Below are positions 8,405 through 15,127 of a stretch of DNA of 32,070 nt, in pieces. A program made the translations under genes and the position numbers. The DNA is taken from contig JAOPYP010000587.1 in assembly GCA_025964635.1 (NCBI GenBank), forward strand, positions 1 to 32,070. Direction: 5' to 3'. The notes beneath the pieces were generated by a model that saw nothing but the letters and a program-made list of their open reading frames with translations, did no database searches and was not told the DNA's origin. This stretch comes from Actinomycetes bacterium (lineage in GTDB: Bacteria > Actinomycetota > Actinomycetes > Streptosporangiales > Streptosporangiaceae). Each line of letters starts with the position of its first letter. Positions within the stretch are counted from its first letter, which is position 1.

Positions 8405-8748
8405 ATGACCCGCCATCTGTCCCGGGACCGCGCCGCGGTGCTAGCCGGGCTGCTGGGCCCGCTGGCCGTGGCGGCTATTCTGCTGCCCTGGCGAGCCAGC
8501 TGGTCGAACACGAACGTGGCCCTGCTCCTCGTCGTGGTTGTGGTGGCCGTGGCCGCCATCGGAAACCGGATCGCGGGGGCGCTGGCGGCGGTGTCGGCGG
8601 CGATCCACGGTTCAGCCGACATCACCACTGCGGTGCTGCTTCTGGCGGAGCGAAGCCATCCTTGCAGGCCCGGCTGGTCGCCGTCACCCTGGCTGATCAG
8701 GCTGGGCGCGCGTTCGACTCCACGTCAGCTCAGGTTGCGGACGCCTAG
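8405..8748 (+). pseudogene. Deletion-decayed DUF4118 (KdpD-like membrane domain) gene
   Basis: The first part of the frame (MTRHLSRDRAAVLAGLLGPL, then a Ser-Asn-Thr-Asn-rich turn and a long hydrophobic helix) matches my memory of actinobacterial DUF4118 proteins, which resemble the membrane part of KdpD. After AVSAAI the usual Trp/Phe-rich loop seems to be missing, and the frame jumps to SADITTAVLLLA and then to low-complexity out-of-family residues. In another frame, 8662-8748 encodes a sensible C-terminus (ARLVAVTLADQAGRAF, then a TAG stop) of the type that ends such proteins. I therefore infer a large internal deletion with a frameshift. The ORF track's continuation to 8788 would be a readthrough artefact. 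The 3' end overlaps the convergent HAD gene. A short novel gene cannot be excluded. Confidence 0.6.
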
Positions 8749-9426
8749 TTCGTCGGCGCGGGCGAGCAGGTCGGCGGGGTCGGAGTAGACCCGGTAGGCG
8801 CCCGCCCGCTCGAGTTCCTCCCGGCCGTAGCCGCCGGACAGCAGGCCGATGCCGATCGCACCAGCCCGGCGGGCGGCCAGCAGGTCCCAGACGCTGTCCC
8901 CCACCACGTAGGCGTGCCGGGGGTCCACGCCGAGCAGGGCGGCCGCGGCCAGGAAAAGGTCCGGGTCCGGCTTGGCGTGCCGCACCAGGTCGCGGGTGAT
9001 CATGGGAGTGTCCTCGGGCAGCCCGAGCAGGCTCAGCGCGTGGCCCGAGGTGGCCCGGTAGCTGCTGGTGGCGATGGCCCAGCGCACCCCGTGCTCGGTC
9101 AGCGCGGAGAGCAGCCGGGCCGCTCCCGGCAGCGCGCGGACGGAGCCGGCCTGGGCCAGGTAGCCCTCGGCGTGAGCCTGCTGCAGCATGGCGACGTCCG
9201 CCTCGGACAGCGTCACCCCCGTCTCCCGGATCAGCGCGGACACGAACAGGCCGCCGCTCATCCCGATCCGCCGGTGGATGCGCCACACCGACAGGTCGAT
9301 GTCCAGCCGGGACAGCGCGGTGTGCCAGGCGATGACGTGCTGGTACACGCTGTCGATGAGGGTGCCGTCCAGGTCGAAGAGGAACGCGGGGGCGGGCGGC
9401 TCGGGGTAGCTGGCGGGAGCGGTCAT
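8725..9426 (-). CDS. HAD-superfamily hydrolase (phosphoglucomutase/phosphatase-like)
   Basis: This 233-residue cytosolic protein contains all four HAD motifs: FDLDGT at about 17-22 with the nucleophile and acid Asp, ATSS as motif II, KPDPDLF with the motif III Lys, and VVGDSVWDLLAA as motif IV. A helical cap domain between motifs I and II (about residues 30-95) makes it a subfamily I enzyme, like beta-phosphoglucomutase or phosphoglycolate phosphatase. The substrate cannot be told from sequence. It stands alone, convergent with the decayed DUF4118 gene. The ATG at 9426 has no strong ribosome site, and a perfect 6-3-6 dyad lies 15 bases upstream. Confidence 0.9.
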   Translation of the reverse strand: MTAPASYPEPPAPAFLFDLDGTLIDSVYQHVIAWHTALSRLDIDLSVWRIHRRIGMSGGLFVSALIRETGVTLSEADVAMLQQAHAEGYLAQAGSVRALPGAARLLSALTEHGVRWAIATSSYRATSGHALSLLGLPEDTPMITRDLVRHAKPDPDLFLAAAALLGVDPRHAYVVGDSVWDLLAARRAGAIGIGLLSGGYGREELERAGAYRVYSDPADLLARADELGVRNLS

Positions 9427-9440
9427 GGCAGTAGTCTGCC

Positions 9441-9455
9441 GGTCCCGCCGGGACC
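9441..9455. promoter_or_regulatory. Dyad next to the HAD gene start
   Basis: GGTCCC-GCC-GGGACC is a perfect inverted repeat 15 bases upstream of the HAD ATG. It could be an operator or an mRNA hairpin near the ribosome site. Only position and symmetry support this. Confidence 0.3.
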
Positions 9456-9490
9456 TGGGAAATCGCTGGACCTGATGAATGCCAGGGCGC

Positions 9491-9519
9491 TTGCTGAGTG
9501 CGGGCTGTGACTGTATGCT
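9491..9519 (+). promoter_or_regulatory. Promoter of the first secreted-protein gene
   Basis: TTGCTG, 17 bases, then TATGCT. Transcription would start near 9526, giving a leader of about 160 bases before the GTG at 9687. The leader starts within an inverted repeat (9520-9561). Confidence 0.5.
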
Positions 9520-9561
9520 CCGTCACGATTACTTAAAGTGACCGACGGGCTCCGTGACGGC
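9520..9561. repeat. Inverted repeat in the leader of the secreted-protein gene
   Basis: CCGTCACG at 9520-9527 and CGTGACGG at 9554-9561 are perfect 8-base inverted repeats 26 bases apart. Between them is TACTTAAAGTGA, which resembles a motif upstream of the next gene (10368-10379). It may form a leader hairpin or serve as a regulator site. Confidence 0.35.
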
Positions 9562-9686
9562 CGCAGGCGCGTACCGCTGCGCACGGCCTCTGACCCGCAG
9601 GAACACGCGAGCGCCGGGACGGCTGCCGCACCCGCTCTGCCAGCAGCCGGAACTAGACACTCACAACCACCAACGAAGGGGACACT

Positions 9687-10280
9687 GTGAACCGAATTCT
9701 CAGCAGCGCCGTCAAGGTTGCCGGATCGCTGGCGCTGATCGGCGGCGCCGTGGTGGCGGCCGCCATGCCTGCCGCCGCCGCCCCGCCGCCCACCAAGGCC
9801 TGGGGGATCTCGGCCGGCGGCTTCATCCACATCAATCCGGTCGCCCCGGCCACTATCTTCAACACTCCGCAAGTGGCCTCCCACTTCATCTACCCCGGCT
9901 TCGTCACCACCGGCGGGATCCTGGACCGGGCCAGCGCGACCGAGGCCTACTCTCAGGTCGGCTCGCCGAAGGTGTACCTGTTCTCGCAGGTTGACCAGCT
10001 CAACGCGTCCATGGCCACGTCCACCTGCCGGATCGGCTTCTTCGGCACGGACGGCGACACCACGATCCAGGCCGGCTCGATCACAGTCACGGGCCTGCCG
10101 AGCATCCCGCTGCCGCGTGACCCCGCCATCAACCAGAAGATCTTCCTCCCGGGGATCACGGTCACGCTCAACAAGCAGGGTGTCATCGCCGGCATCCGCA
10201 CGGTGACCGCCATTGCCATCAGCGGGTTCGGTCAGAACCTTTCGATCGGGGTCAGCCGCTGCCGGCTGCTGCTCGCCTGA
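9687..10280 (+). CDS. Secreted protein, choice-of-anchor P-like family, no anchor
   Basis: This is a 197-residue exported protein. It starts at GTG 9687 with GAAGGGGA upstream. The N-terminus is a classic signal peptide (MNRILSS, a hydrophobic stretch, and an Ala-rich cleavage region ending near AAAAPPP). The mature part is beta-rich and has two Cys, one in TSTCRIGFF and one in SRC near the end, which may form a disulfide. Its layout (AWGISAGGF at the start, STC in the middle, GVSRC at the end) parallels the next gene and, from memory, actinobacterial proteins named choice-of-anchor P. No molecular function is known to me. It ends without a membrane anchor, so it is probably released or wall-associated. 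A strong terminator hairpin follows. Confidence 0.75.
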   Translation: MNRILSSAVKVAGSLALIGGAVVAAAMPAAAAPPPTKAWGISAGGFIHINPVAPATIFNTPQVASHFIYPGFVTTGGILDRASATEAYSQVGSPKVYLFSQVDQLNASMATSTCRIGFFGTDGDTTIQAGSITVTGLPSIPLPRDPAINQKIFLPGITVTLNKQGVIAGIRTVTAIAISGFGQNLSIGVSRCRLLLA

Positions 10281-10287
10281 CGCACAG

Positions 10288-10313
10288 GGGGCGCCGGCCG
10301 AGGCCGGCGCCCC
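10288..10313 (+). terminator. Terminator after the first secreted-protein gene
   Basis: GGGGCGCCGGCC and GGCCGGCGCCCC form a perfect 12-base stem with a 2-base loop, 7 bases after the stop and followed by TT. It is a strong GC hairpin with almost no T tract, as is common in actinobacteria. Confidence 0.75.
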
Positions 10314-10367
10314 TTCGCATGTTGGACTCTGCCCGGCGCCTCCGATGGCTTTGAGCTATCGTTCGAC

Positions 10368-10379
10368 TACTAAAAGTAA
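10368..10379 (+). promoter_or_regulatory. TACTAAAAGTAA motif upstream of second secreted-protein gene
   Basis: This AT-rich palindromic patch (TACT-AAA-AGTA) lies 37 bases before the ATG at 10416. It matches TACTTAAAGTGA at 9530-9541 in 10 of 12 positions. It could be a shared operator or simply part of the promoter, as no clear -35/-10 pair was found. Confidence 0.35.
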
Positions 10380-10415
10380 GTCCAGTGCCTGAGGATGTCC
10401 TGCGGGGGACGGCCG

Positions 10416-11150
10416 ATGAATCGGATGATCCGTGGTGCGGCCGGGCTCTCCGGACCGCTGGCCCTGGTGGCCGGGCTGCTGGCGACTGCGGCGCCGGCCG
10501 CCGCGAGCACGCCGGTCAACCAGTCTTACGCGCTCAACGCGGTCGGGCACTTCAGTGCGCAGATGGCTGGCCAGGCCATCTATTCGGGCGGCTCGCCGGT
10601 CGTCCTGCCCAATGTGGACACCGCCGGCATCCTGCGCACCGGGATCATCACCGACACGGCGGGCGCAGTCAGTGCCTCATCGAGGGTCCCAGCCCTGTCC
10701 GTGGTGCTCCCCGGGCACGGTTCGCTGCGCGCGGCCGCCGTCTCGTCGTCGTGCTCGTTCAACCGGAAGACCGGCCGGGTGACCGGGCAGAGCCACATCA
10801 CCGGCGGCCGGATCACCAGACCCGGGGGCCAGCCGGTCACCCTGCCGGCCAGCCCGGCGCCGAACACCCGGATGGTCATCGGCGGCCTCGCGGTGCTCAT
10901 CCTGAACCGGCAGTTCACCGGGCCGGCCGGGACGCTCACGGCCGAGGCCCTGCGGGTCCGGATGCTGCGCGGGCACCGGCAGAAGCTCGTGTTCGCGACC
11001 TCGGTCTGCGTCCGGGCCGACCTGGCCGCCGCGCCGCCGGTGAGCGGGCGCACGATGCGGCTCGCCCTGGGCGGGCTGGGCCTGCTGCTGCTCGGCGGGA
11101 TCGCGTACCAGCTCAGCAGGCGCCGCCGCAAGCTGGCCGCCCCGGCCTGA
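10416..11150 (+). CDS. Secreted, membrane-anchored choice-of-anchor P-like protein
   Basis: This 244-residue protein has a signal peptide (MNRMIRG, a hydrophobic stretch, then APAAAS), an extracellular beta-rich domain with Cys residues in SSSCSF and TSVC, and a C-terminal helix (LALGGLGLLLLGGIAYQL) followed by SRRRRK. That tail fixes the protein in the membrane with the domain outside. There is no LPXTG motif. The LTAEALRVRM...VFATSVC stretch fits my memory of choice-of-anchor P proteins and parallels the preceding gene, so the two are probably diverged duplicates differing in anchoring. I prefer ATG 10416 (GGGGGA about 7 bases upstream, and a proper signal peptide) to the ORF-track-like start at 10395. 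Function is unknown. Confidence 0.75.
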   Translation: MNRMIRGAAGLSGPLALVAGLLATAAPAAASTPVNQSYALNAVGHFSAQMAGQAIYSGGSPVVLPNVDTAGILRTGIITDTAGAVSASSRVPALSVVLPGHGSLRAAAVSSSCSFNRKTGRVTGQSHITGGRITRPGGQPVTLPASPAPNTRMVIGGLAVLILNRQFTGPAGTLTAEALRVRMLRGHRQKLVFATSVCVRADLAAAPPVSGRTMRLALGGLGLLLLGGIAYQLSRRRRKLAAPA

Positions 11151-11158
11151 TCGCGTTC

Positions 11159-11185
11159 GCCCGCGCTCAGGCCCTCAGCGCGGGC
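11159..11185 (+). terminator. Terminator after the anchored secreted-protein gene
   Basis: GCCCGCGCT and AGCGCGGGC form a perfect 9-base stem around a 9-base loop, 8 bases after the stop. There is no T tract. The loop contains CAGGCCCTC, part of a 12-base direct repeat (CAGGCCCTCAGC) that recurs about 30 bases downstream. Confidence 0.55.
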
Positions 11186-11237
11186 CCGGGGAGCTCCAGG
11201 CCCTCAGCCCAGCCCCGGGGACCTCCGGTCGGCCAGC

Positions 11238-11945
11238 TCAGGCCAGGCAGCGCAGCGCGTCACGGAGCGCGGGCTCGATCGGGTAGGCGTCAGGCAGCCG
11301 CCCGACCGTGGCCTCGACGAAGTCCCCCGGGGATAGCTCGATCGTCAGGGCCCCGAGTTGCACGACGAGGTTGTCGTTGCGGATCCAGGTCTTGACCGGG
11401 GCGTCCTGCTCGGTCAGCGCGAACCGGCCGAAGCTGACCCGCCACGCGGTGCGCCCCGGCCGTTCGCCCGCTGCCACCGGCGCGCCCACGTCGTCCGCAT
11501 GGGTGGCGTACTCAGAGCTGTAGTGGAAAGCCTGCAGGCCCGCCGGATAGGGGCCGGCCGCGGTGGTCAGTGGCGCGTCGCGGCCGAGCAAGGTCATCCG
11601 GTGCCGGGTCTCGGCGTTGGCCTCCCGCCATTCGGCCAGCACCTCACCGGCCGGCAGGCCGCGGCGCTGGCGGACACACCACTGGTTGAACTCGTCGTAG
11701 CCGCCGGTGATGCCCGCCGCCCGCATCATGGCGCGGAAGGTCTCGATGTCGCCGTTGAGGCACGCGTGGTTGTACAGCTCCTCGCCGGCCAGGTGGGACA
11801 GGACGTCTCCGACAGTCCAGCCCGGGCACCGGGACGGCCACTTCCAGCCGGCCTCGTCGAGCCCGGAGAAGAAATGGTCAAGCCTCGCCGCTTCCACATC
11901 AAATATGCCGAACGGGTTCAGCCCGGCCAATGCCGTCGTGTCCAT
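11238..11945 (-). CDS. Maleylpyruvate isomerase-family (DinB-like) protein
   Basis: This 235-residue protein is of the actinobacterial TIGR03083 type: an N-terminal four-helix DinB-like domain with the signature CPGWTVGDVLSHLAGEE at about 41-57 and a later YSSEYATHADD segment. In the family, His residues in these segments and a Glu bind a divalent metal, and some members use mycothiol as cofactor (for example mycothiol-dependent maleylpyruvate isomerase). The C-terminal part resembles the small domain that often follows. The true substrate cannot be inferred. The gene stands alone on the minus strand, convergent with the secreted-protein gene. The ATG at 11945 was chosen because the family begins shortly before the DinB helix. 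Confidence 0.8.
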   Translation of the reverse strand: MDTTALAGLNPFGIFDVEAARLDHFFSGLDEAGWKWPSRCPGWTVGDVLSHLAGEELYNHACLNGDIETFRAMMRAAGITGGYDEFNQWCVRQRRGLPAGEVLAEWREANAETRHRMTLLGRDAPLTTAAGPYPAGLQAFHYSSEYATHADDVGAPVAAGERPGRTAWRVSFGRFALTEQDAPVKTWIRNDNLVVQLGALTIELSPGDFVEATVGRLPDAYPIEPALRDALRCLA

Positions 11946-12308
11946 GACATGCCTTCCGCGGGCTCAGGTCTCGATCGTCAACGGCAAGTCAATCACTGCA
12001 GGCCGAGCATCTGAGGAATCTTCCGGGCTGGGAGCGGCGTCGCGAAGAGGCCATTTCGGATGGGATCGCGCTGAGTGGGTGAATAGGCCGCCAGCCTGTC
12101 TGCGGTGTGCGTAGTCGGCCGTCTGGGCGGCCGCGGATTACCTTGTGGGACGCTAGGCCTACTTTGTCGCATTTAAGGAAATTTCTGGGTAATGGCGCGG
12201 GCGGCGTAATGCTGACGCTTGATGGAACGATCTATTAATCTGGTAGTGGACGATCGACCAGGATCAAGGCTCGGTTGCAGCAGGCCTATGGGTGTTCAAG
12301 GGGGCGTT
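11946..12308. other. Intergenic region upstream of the glycan locus
   Basis: This 363-base gap lies between divergent genes and I see no gene in it. GGCCG-TCTGGG-CGGCC at 12117-12132 is a small hairpin. The stretch from about 12150 to 12245 is much more AT-rich than its surroundings (CATTTAAGGAAATTTC, ATCTATTAATC) and probably holds the promoter of the 4-epimerase gene, but no -35/-10 pair with good spacing stands out. The ORF-track start at 12219 extends the epimerase into this region without reason. Confidence 0.5.
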
Positions 12309-13301
12309 ATGAAGATCCTGATCGCCGGAGGGGCTGGATACATCGGGAGCACCGTGGCCTCGGCCTGCCTGGATGTCGGCATTAGTCCGATAATTCTGGA
12401 CAACCTGGTAACAGGCAGGCGCGAGTTCGCGGCTGGCCGAGAGTTCTACGAGGGCGACATCGCCGACGGCCCCCTGCTCGATCGCATTTTCGGAGAGCAC
12501 CCGGACATCGACGCGGTCATCCATTGCGCAGCACTGATCGTGGTTCCTGACTCGGTCAGCGACCCTATTGCGTACTACCGGTCGAATGTCTCCAAGAGCC
12601 TTGAGTTCGCCGCGCACCTGCTGCGCAATGGCTGTGAACGCATGATCTTCAGTTCCTCCGCCTCCATCTACCGTCCGGGACCGGACCTGGCCGTCGACGA
12701 GGGCTCCCTCATCGAGCCGCAAAGCCCGTACTCACGGACCAAGGCCATCTGCGAAGCGATGTTCACTGACATCGCCGCCACGCAATCCCTCCGGGTACTG
12801 TCCCTGCGGTACTTCAACCCAATTGGCGCAGACCCGAAGATGCGCACAGGGTTGCAGCTGCGACGGCCGAGCCACGCCCTGGGAAAGATGATCCAGGCCT
12901 GGGAGGAAGGAACTCTATTCCAGGTGACGGGAACGGACTACCCTACATGTGACGGATCGGGAATCCGTGACTACATTCACGTATGGGATCTTGCCTCGGC
13001 CCATGTGGCTGCACTCGAAAAATTTGATGATTTGCTGACGGAGAGACAAAGGGTGGCGGTCATAAATCTGGGCACGGGTACCGGAACTACCGTCCGTGAG
13101 TTGCTGCACGCCTTTAACAGTGTGGTGAGCGATCCTGTCGCGGCGCGCGACGCTGCCCGACGGCCGGGCGATTCCGTAGGTGCGTACACACGCATCCGCC
13201 TGGCCTGCCAGCTACTAAACTGGCAACCGCAGTACTCGCTCGCAGAGGGGATCCTTCATTCTCTTCACTGGGCGGCCTTGCGCAAGGATATCCTTTCCTA
13301 A
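12309..13301 (+). CDS. galE: NAD-dependent UDP-sugar 4-epimerase (GalE-like)
   Basis: This 330-residue short-chain dehydrogenase-type epimerase has the Rossmann motif GGAGYIGS at residues 7-14, the catalytic Ser region SSSASIY at about 115-121 and the YxxxK pair in YSRTK (Tyr 141, Lys 145). The order and length match UDP-glucose 4-epimerase, and YFNPIGADP and GIRDYIHVWDLASAHV are GalE hallmarks. It probably interconverts UDP-glucose/galactose or the N-acetyl forms to supply the glycan locus. I use ATG 12309 because AAGGGGG lies about 5 bases upstream and the protein then begins MKILIAGGAG; the ORF-track start adds 30 unrelated residues. It uses more A/T-ending codons (10 of the first 41) than the genes at the right edge. 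A sulfotransferase gene follows after 34 bases. Confidence 0.88.
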   Translation: MKILIAGGAGYIGSTVASACLDVGISPIILDNLVTGRREFAAGREFYEGDIADGPLLDRIFGEHPDIDAVIHCAALIVVPDSVSDPIAYYRSNVSKSLEFAAHLLRNGCERMIFSSSASIYRPGPDLAVDEGSLIEPQSPYSRTKAICEAMFTDIAATQSLRVLSLRYFNPIGADPKMRTGLQLRRPSHALGKMIQAWEEGTLFQVTGTDYPTCDGSGIRDYIHVWDLASAHVAALEKFDDLLTERQRVAVINLGTGTGTTVRELLHAFNSVVSDPVAARDAARRPGDSVGAYTRIRLACQLLNWQPQYSLAEGILHSLHWAALRKDILS

Positions 13302-13335
13302 TCTTCGTCCGAGATACTCGGGTATAAGGAGCGCC

Positions 13336-14319
13336 GTGTCACTACCCGAATTGAGCGCTTCGCGGGCTCAGGGAAAGGTTCCTGGCGGACAAGCCGTGCC
13401 TGTCCTGTTCATTGCCGGTTTCGGGCGCAGTGGGAGTACCCTTCTCGACCGTCTCCTGGGCAGTACCCCGGGACTCCATAGCGGTGGGGAGATGGGCGGT
13501 ATCTGGACGCAGGGCCTTATCGAGGACCGGCTTTGCTCGTGTGGCACCCGCTTTTCCTGCTGCCCCTTCTGGCAGGCTGTGGGTAGCACCAGCTTTTCCT
13601 CGCTGGGGACCCATGACATCGAGGCGATTGTCCGGTACGTGCGCAGCGTTTTCCCGGCGCGGAAGATGTGGCGGCTCCTCAGCTGCCGGACGAGAAGGAA
13701 GCTGGTGAGCTCGGCGCCGGCGAACTTCTTGGACATCACGGCCCGGCTTTACCAGGGGATGCGGACCGTGAGCACCCGGCAGGTCGTCGTCGACTCGTCG
13801 AAGCTGGCCACATATTTTGTCCTGCTGGCGCACGTATCTGTGGTGGACGTTCACGTAATCCATCTGGTCCGCGATCCACGTGCAGTGGCGCACTCGTGGA
13901 GGCGGCCCCGGGTAGCCGATCCGGACGGCCGCTCGACCATGCCGCGGTTTGGTGCCATCAAGTCCGCCGTACTCTGGCTGATCATGAATGTGGCCGTCGA
14001 ATGGGCAGCGCGGCGGCTGGATCTCCCGTACGTGCGTGTTCGTTACGAGGATCTCGTCGAGGACCCAGCCCGGATCGTCGGGGGCCTTCGGTCAGGGGTC
14101 CTGGGGGATGCGGGACCGGACGCCGGGGAAGCTGGGGGCCTGGTCGAGGAGAATGTCGACCTCGGCGTCGTCCACAGCATCTCGGGCAACCCGATGCGGT
14201 TTCGGCAAGGCCGCACGTCCATAGTCGGGGATGCTGATTGGAAGGTCGGCCCGCGAGGCCGAAGGGTGATCGTTGCGGCGATCACCCTCCCGCTGCGGTG
14301 GCGGTACGGCTACCGGTGA
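13336..14319 (+). CDS. PAPS-dependent sulfotransferase
   Basis: This 327-residue protein carries both nucleotide-binding signatures of the sulfotransferase fold: the 5'-phosphosulfate loop GFGRSGST at 28-35 and the 3'-phosphate segment VRDPRAVAHS at about 178-187 (Arg 179 and Ser 187 are the usual contacts). VVDSSK at about 151-156 and the C-terminal ISGNPMRFR are also typical of bacterial sulfotransferases of this type. It would transfer sulfate from PAPS to a hydroxyl, most likely on the sugar product of this locus or on a carrier-linked intermediate. No signal peptide is seen, so it is cytosolic. The start is GTG with AAGGAG upstream. It lies 34 bases after the epimerase gene, probably in one operon, and converges on the long minus-strand array. 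Confidence 0.85.
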   Translation: MSLPELSASRAQGKVPGGQAVPVLFIAGFGRSGSTLLDRLLGSTPGLHSGGEMGGIWTQGLIEDRLCSCGTRFSCCPFWQAVGSTSFSSLGTHDIEAIVRYVRSVFPARKMWRLLSCRTRRKLVSSAPANFLDITARLYQGMRTVSTRQVVVDSSKLATYFVLLAHVSVVDVHVIHLVRDPRAVAHSWRRPRVADPDGRSTMPRFGAIKSAVLWLIMNVAVEWAARRLDLPYVRVRYEDLVEDPARIVGGLRSGVLGDAGPDAGEAGGLVEENVDLGVVHSISGNPMRFRQGRTSIVGDADWKVGPRGRRVIVAAITLPLRWRYGYR

Positions 14320-14367
14320 CTGAGCACGAGGCGCCACGCGGCTCGCGGGCATTGGCGGGCGGTGACA

Positions 14368-15060
14368 TCAGATCGGACGCGCGATCGCCCGCACCCGGTA
14401 GGAGTGTCCTACCACACGACGCGTGATTCCCTCTGGGGCGTCGGTCACGAGCGTCTGCCAGCCCGCATCCGAAAGCAGCCTGCCCAGGGCCCCCTCGACG
14501 AACGAGTGCGGATGGCAAAGCACATTGGAATCCGTCGGGTGCAGGCGCCGGGTCACGTGACGCCATTTCATGAGACCGATGGCCGAGAACACGTTCACGC
14601 TGAAGAGCAGGCGGCCGTCCGATCGCACAAGACGCCGGCCCTCCTCCAGGATCGCCCGTGGACTCTGAGTGTGATCCACGACGTTGTCGCAGACGATGAG
14701 ATCGAAACTACCGTCATCCAGTGGGAGCCTTGTCGTTGCGTCGCCCTGGACGAAATCAGTACGCGACTGCAGATCGGTGACGAATCGGTCAACGGTGTCG
14801 TTGCCGCTGCTGACCATAAGACGGGCCAATGGGTCGACGCCGACACCGCGCCTGGTCGGCGTCAAGGCCGACCATCCAATGCCAAGAGGTCCGATCCCCA
14901 GCTCCAGCACGTTCGCGCCACCGAGGCCGTGCCGCGTGCCGAAGCGGACGAGGGCTGCAGTCTCGGCGATTTCGGCAAGCACGTCGGCTGCATCGCTTAC
15001 TGTGTGCTGCCAAACCGCCAACTCGTTCCTCTGGGCTTCCGCCCACGTGGATATCTCCAT
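14368..15060 (-). CDS. Class I SAM-dependent methyltransferase
   Basis: This 230-residue protein has the SAM-binding motif I VLELGIGPLG at about 51-60, an acidic end of beta-2 (GVGVDPLA), motif II-like DATTRLPLDDGSFDLIVCDNVVDH and the post-motif LLFSVNVFS. It probably methylates a sugar or a sugar-nucleotide/lipid-linked intermediate of the locus; the acceptor is unknown. It is the last gene of the long minus-strand array, 67 bases after the preceding glycosyltransferase gene. That gap is AT-rich, so it may have its own promoter. Its 3' end faces the sulfotransferase gene 48 bases away. Confidence 0.8.
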   Translation of the reverse strand: MEISTWAEAQRNELAVWQHTVSDAADVLAEIAETAALVRFGTRHGLGGANVLELGIGPLGIGWSALTPTRRGVGVDPLARLMVSSGNDTVDRFVTDLQSRTDFVQGDATTRLPLDDGSFDLIVCDNVVDHTQSPRAILEEGRRLVRSDGRLLFSVNVFSAIGLMKWRHVTRRLHPTDSNVLCHPHSFVEGALGRLLSDAGWQTLVTDAPEGITRRVVGHSYRVRAIARPI

Positions 15061-15127
15061 AGGATTGATGCTAGCAGTCTGTTATATATCGGATACTAAG
15101 AGTGAGCACGATCGGCGGCTGGAATTT
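15061..15127 (-). promoter_or_regulatory. AT-rich gap, possible internal promoter
   Basis: The gap before the methyltransferase gene contains TTAGTATCCGATATATAACA on the minus strand, unusually AT-rich here. It offers several -10-like hexamers but no good -35 at the right distance. It could supply a secondary promoter for the last gene. Confidence 0.3.

Noticed and set aside
7436-8416. Minus-strand ORF opposite kdpA2
   Set aside because: Shadow frame rich in Arg, Gly and Pro; kdpA2 on the other strand is unmistakable.
11168-11209. 12-base direct repeat CAGGCCCTCAGC
   Set aside because: Only two short copies in GC-rich DNA beside a terminator; too little to call a functional repeat.
12244-12259. 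Imperfect palindrome around CGATCG upstream of the 4-epimerase gene
   Set aside because: Short and imperfect, with no second copy to support an operator.
14320-14367. Possible bidirectional terminator between sulfotransferase and methyltransferase genes
   Set aside because: Only weak, nested CGCCA/TGGCG and CGCG pairings; not strong enough to list.
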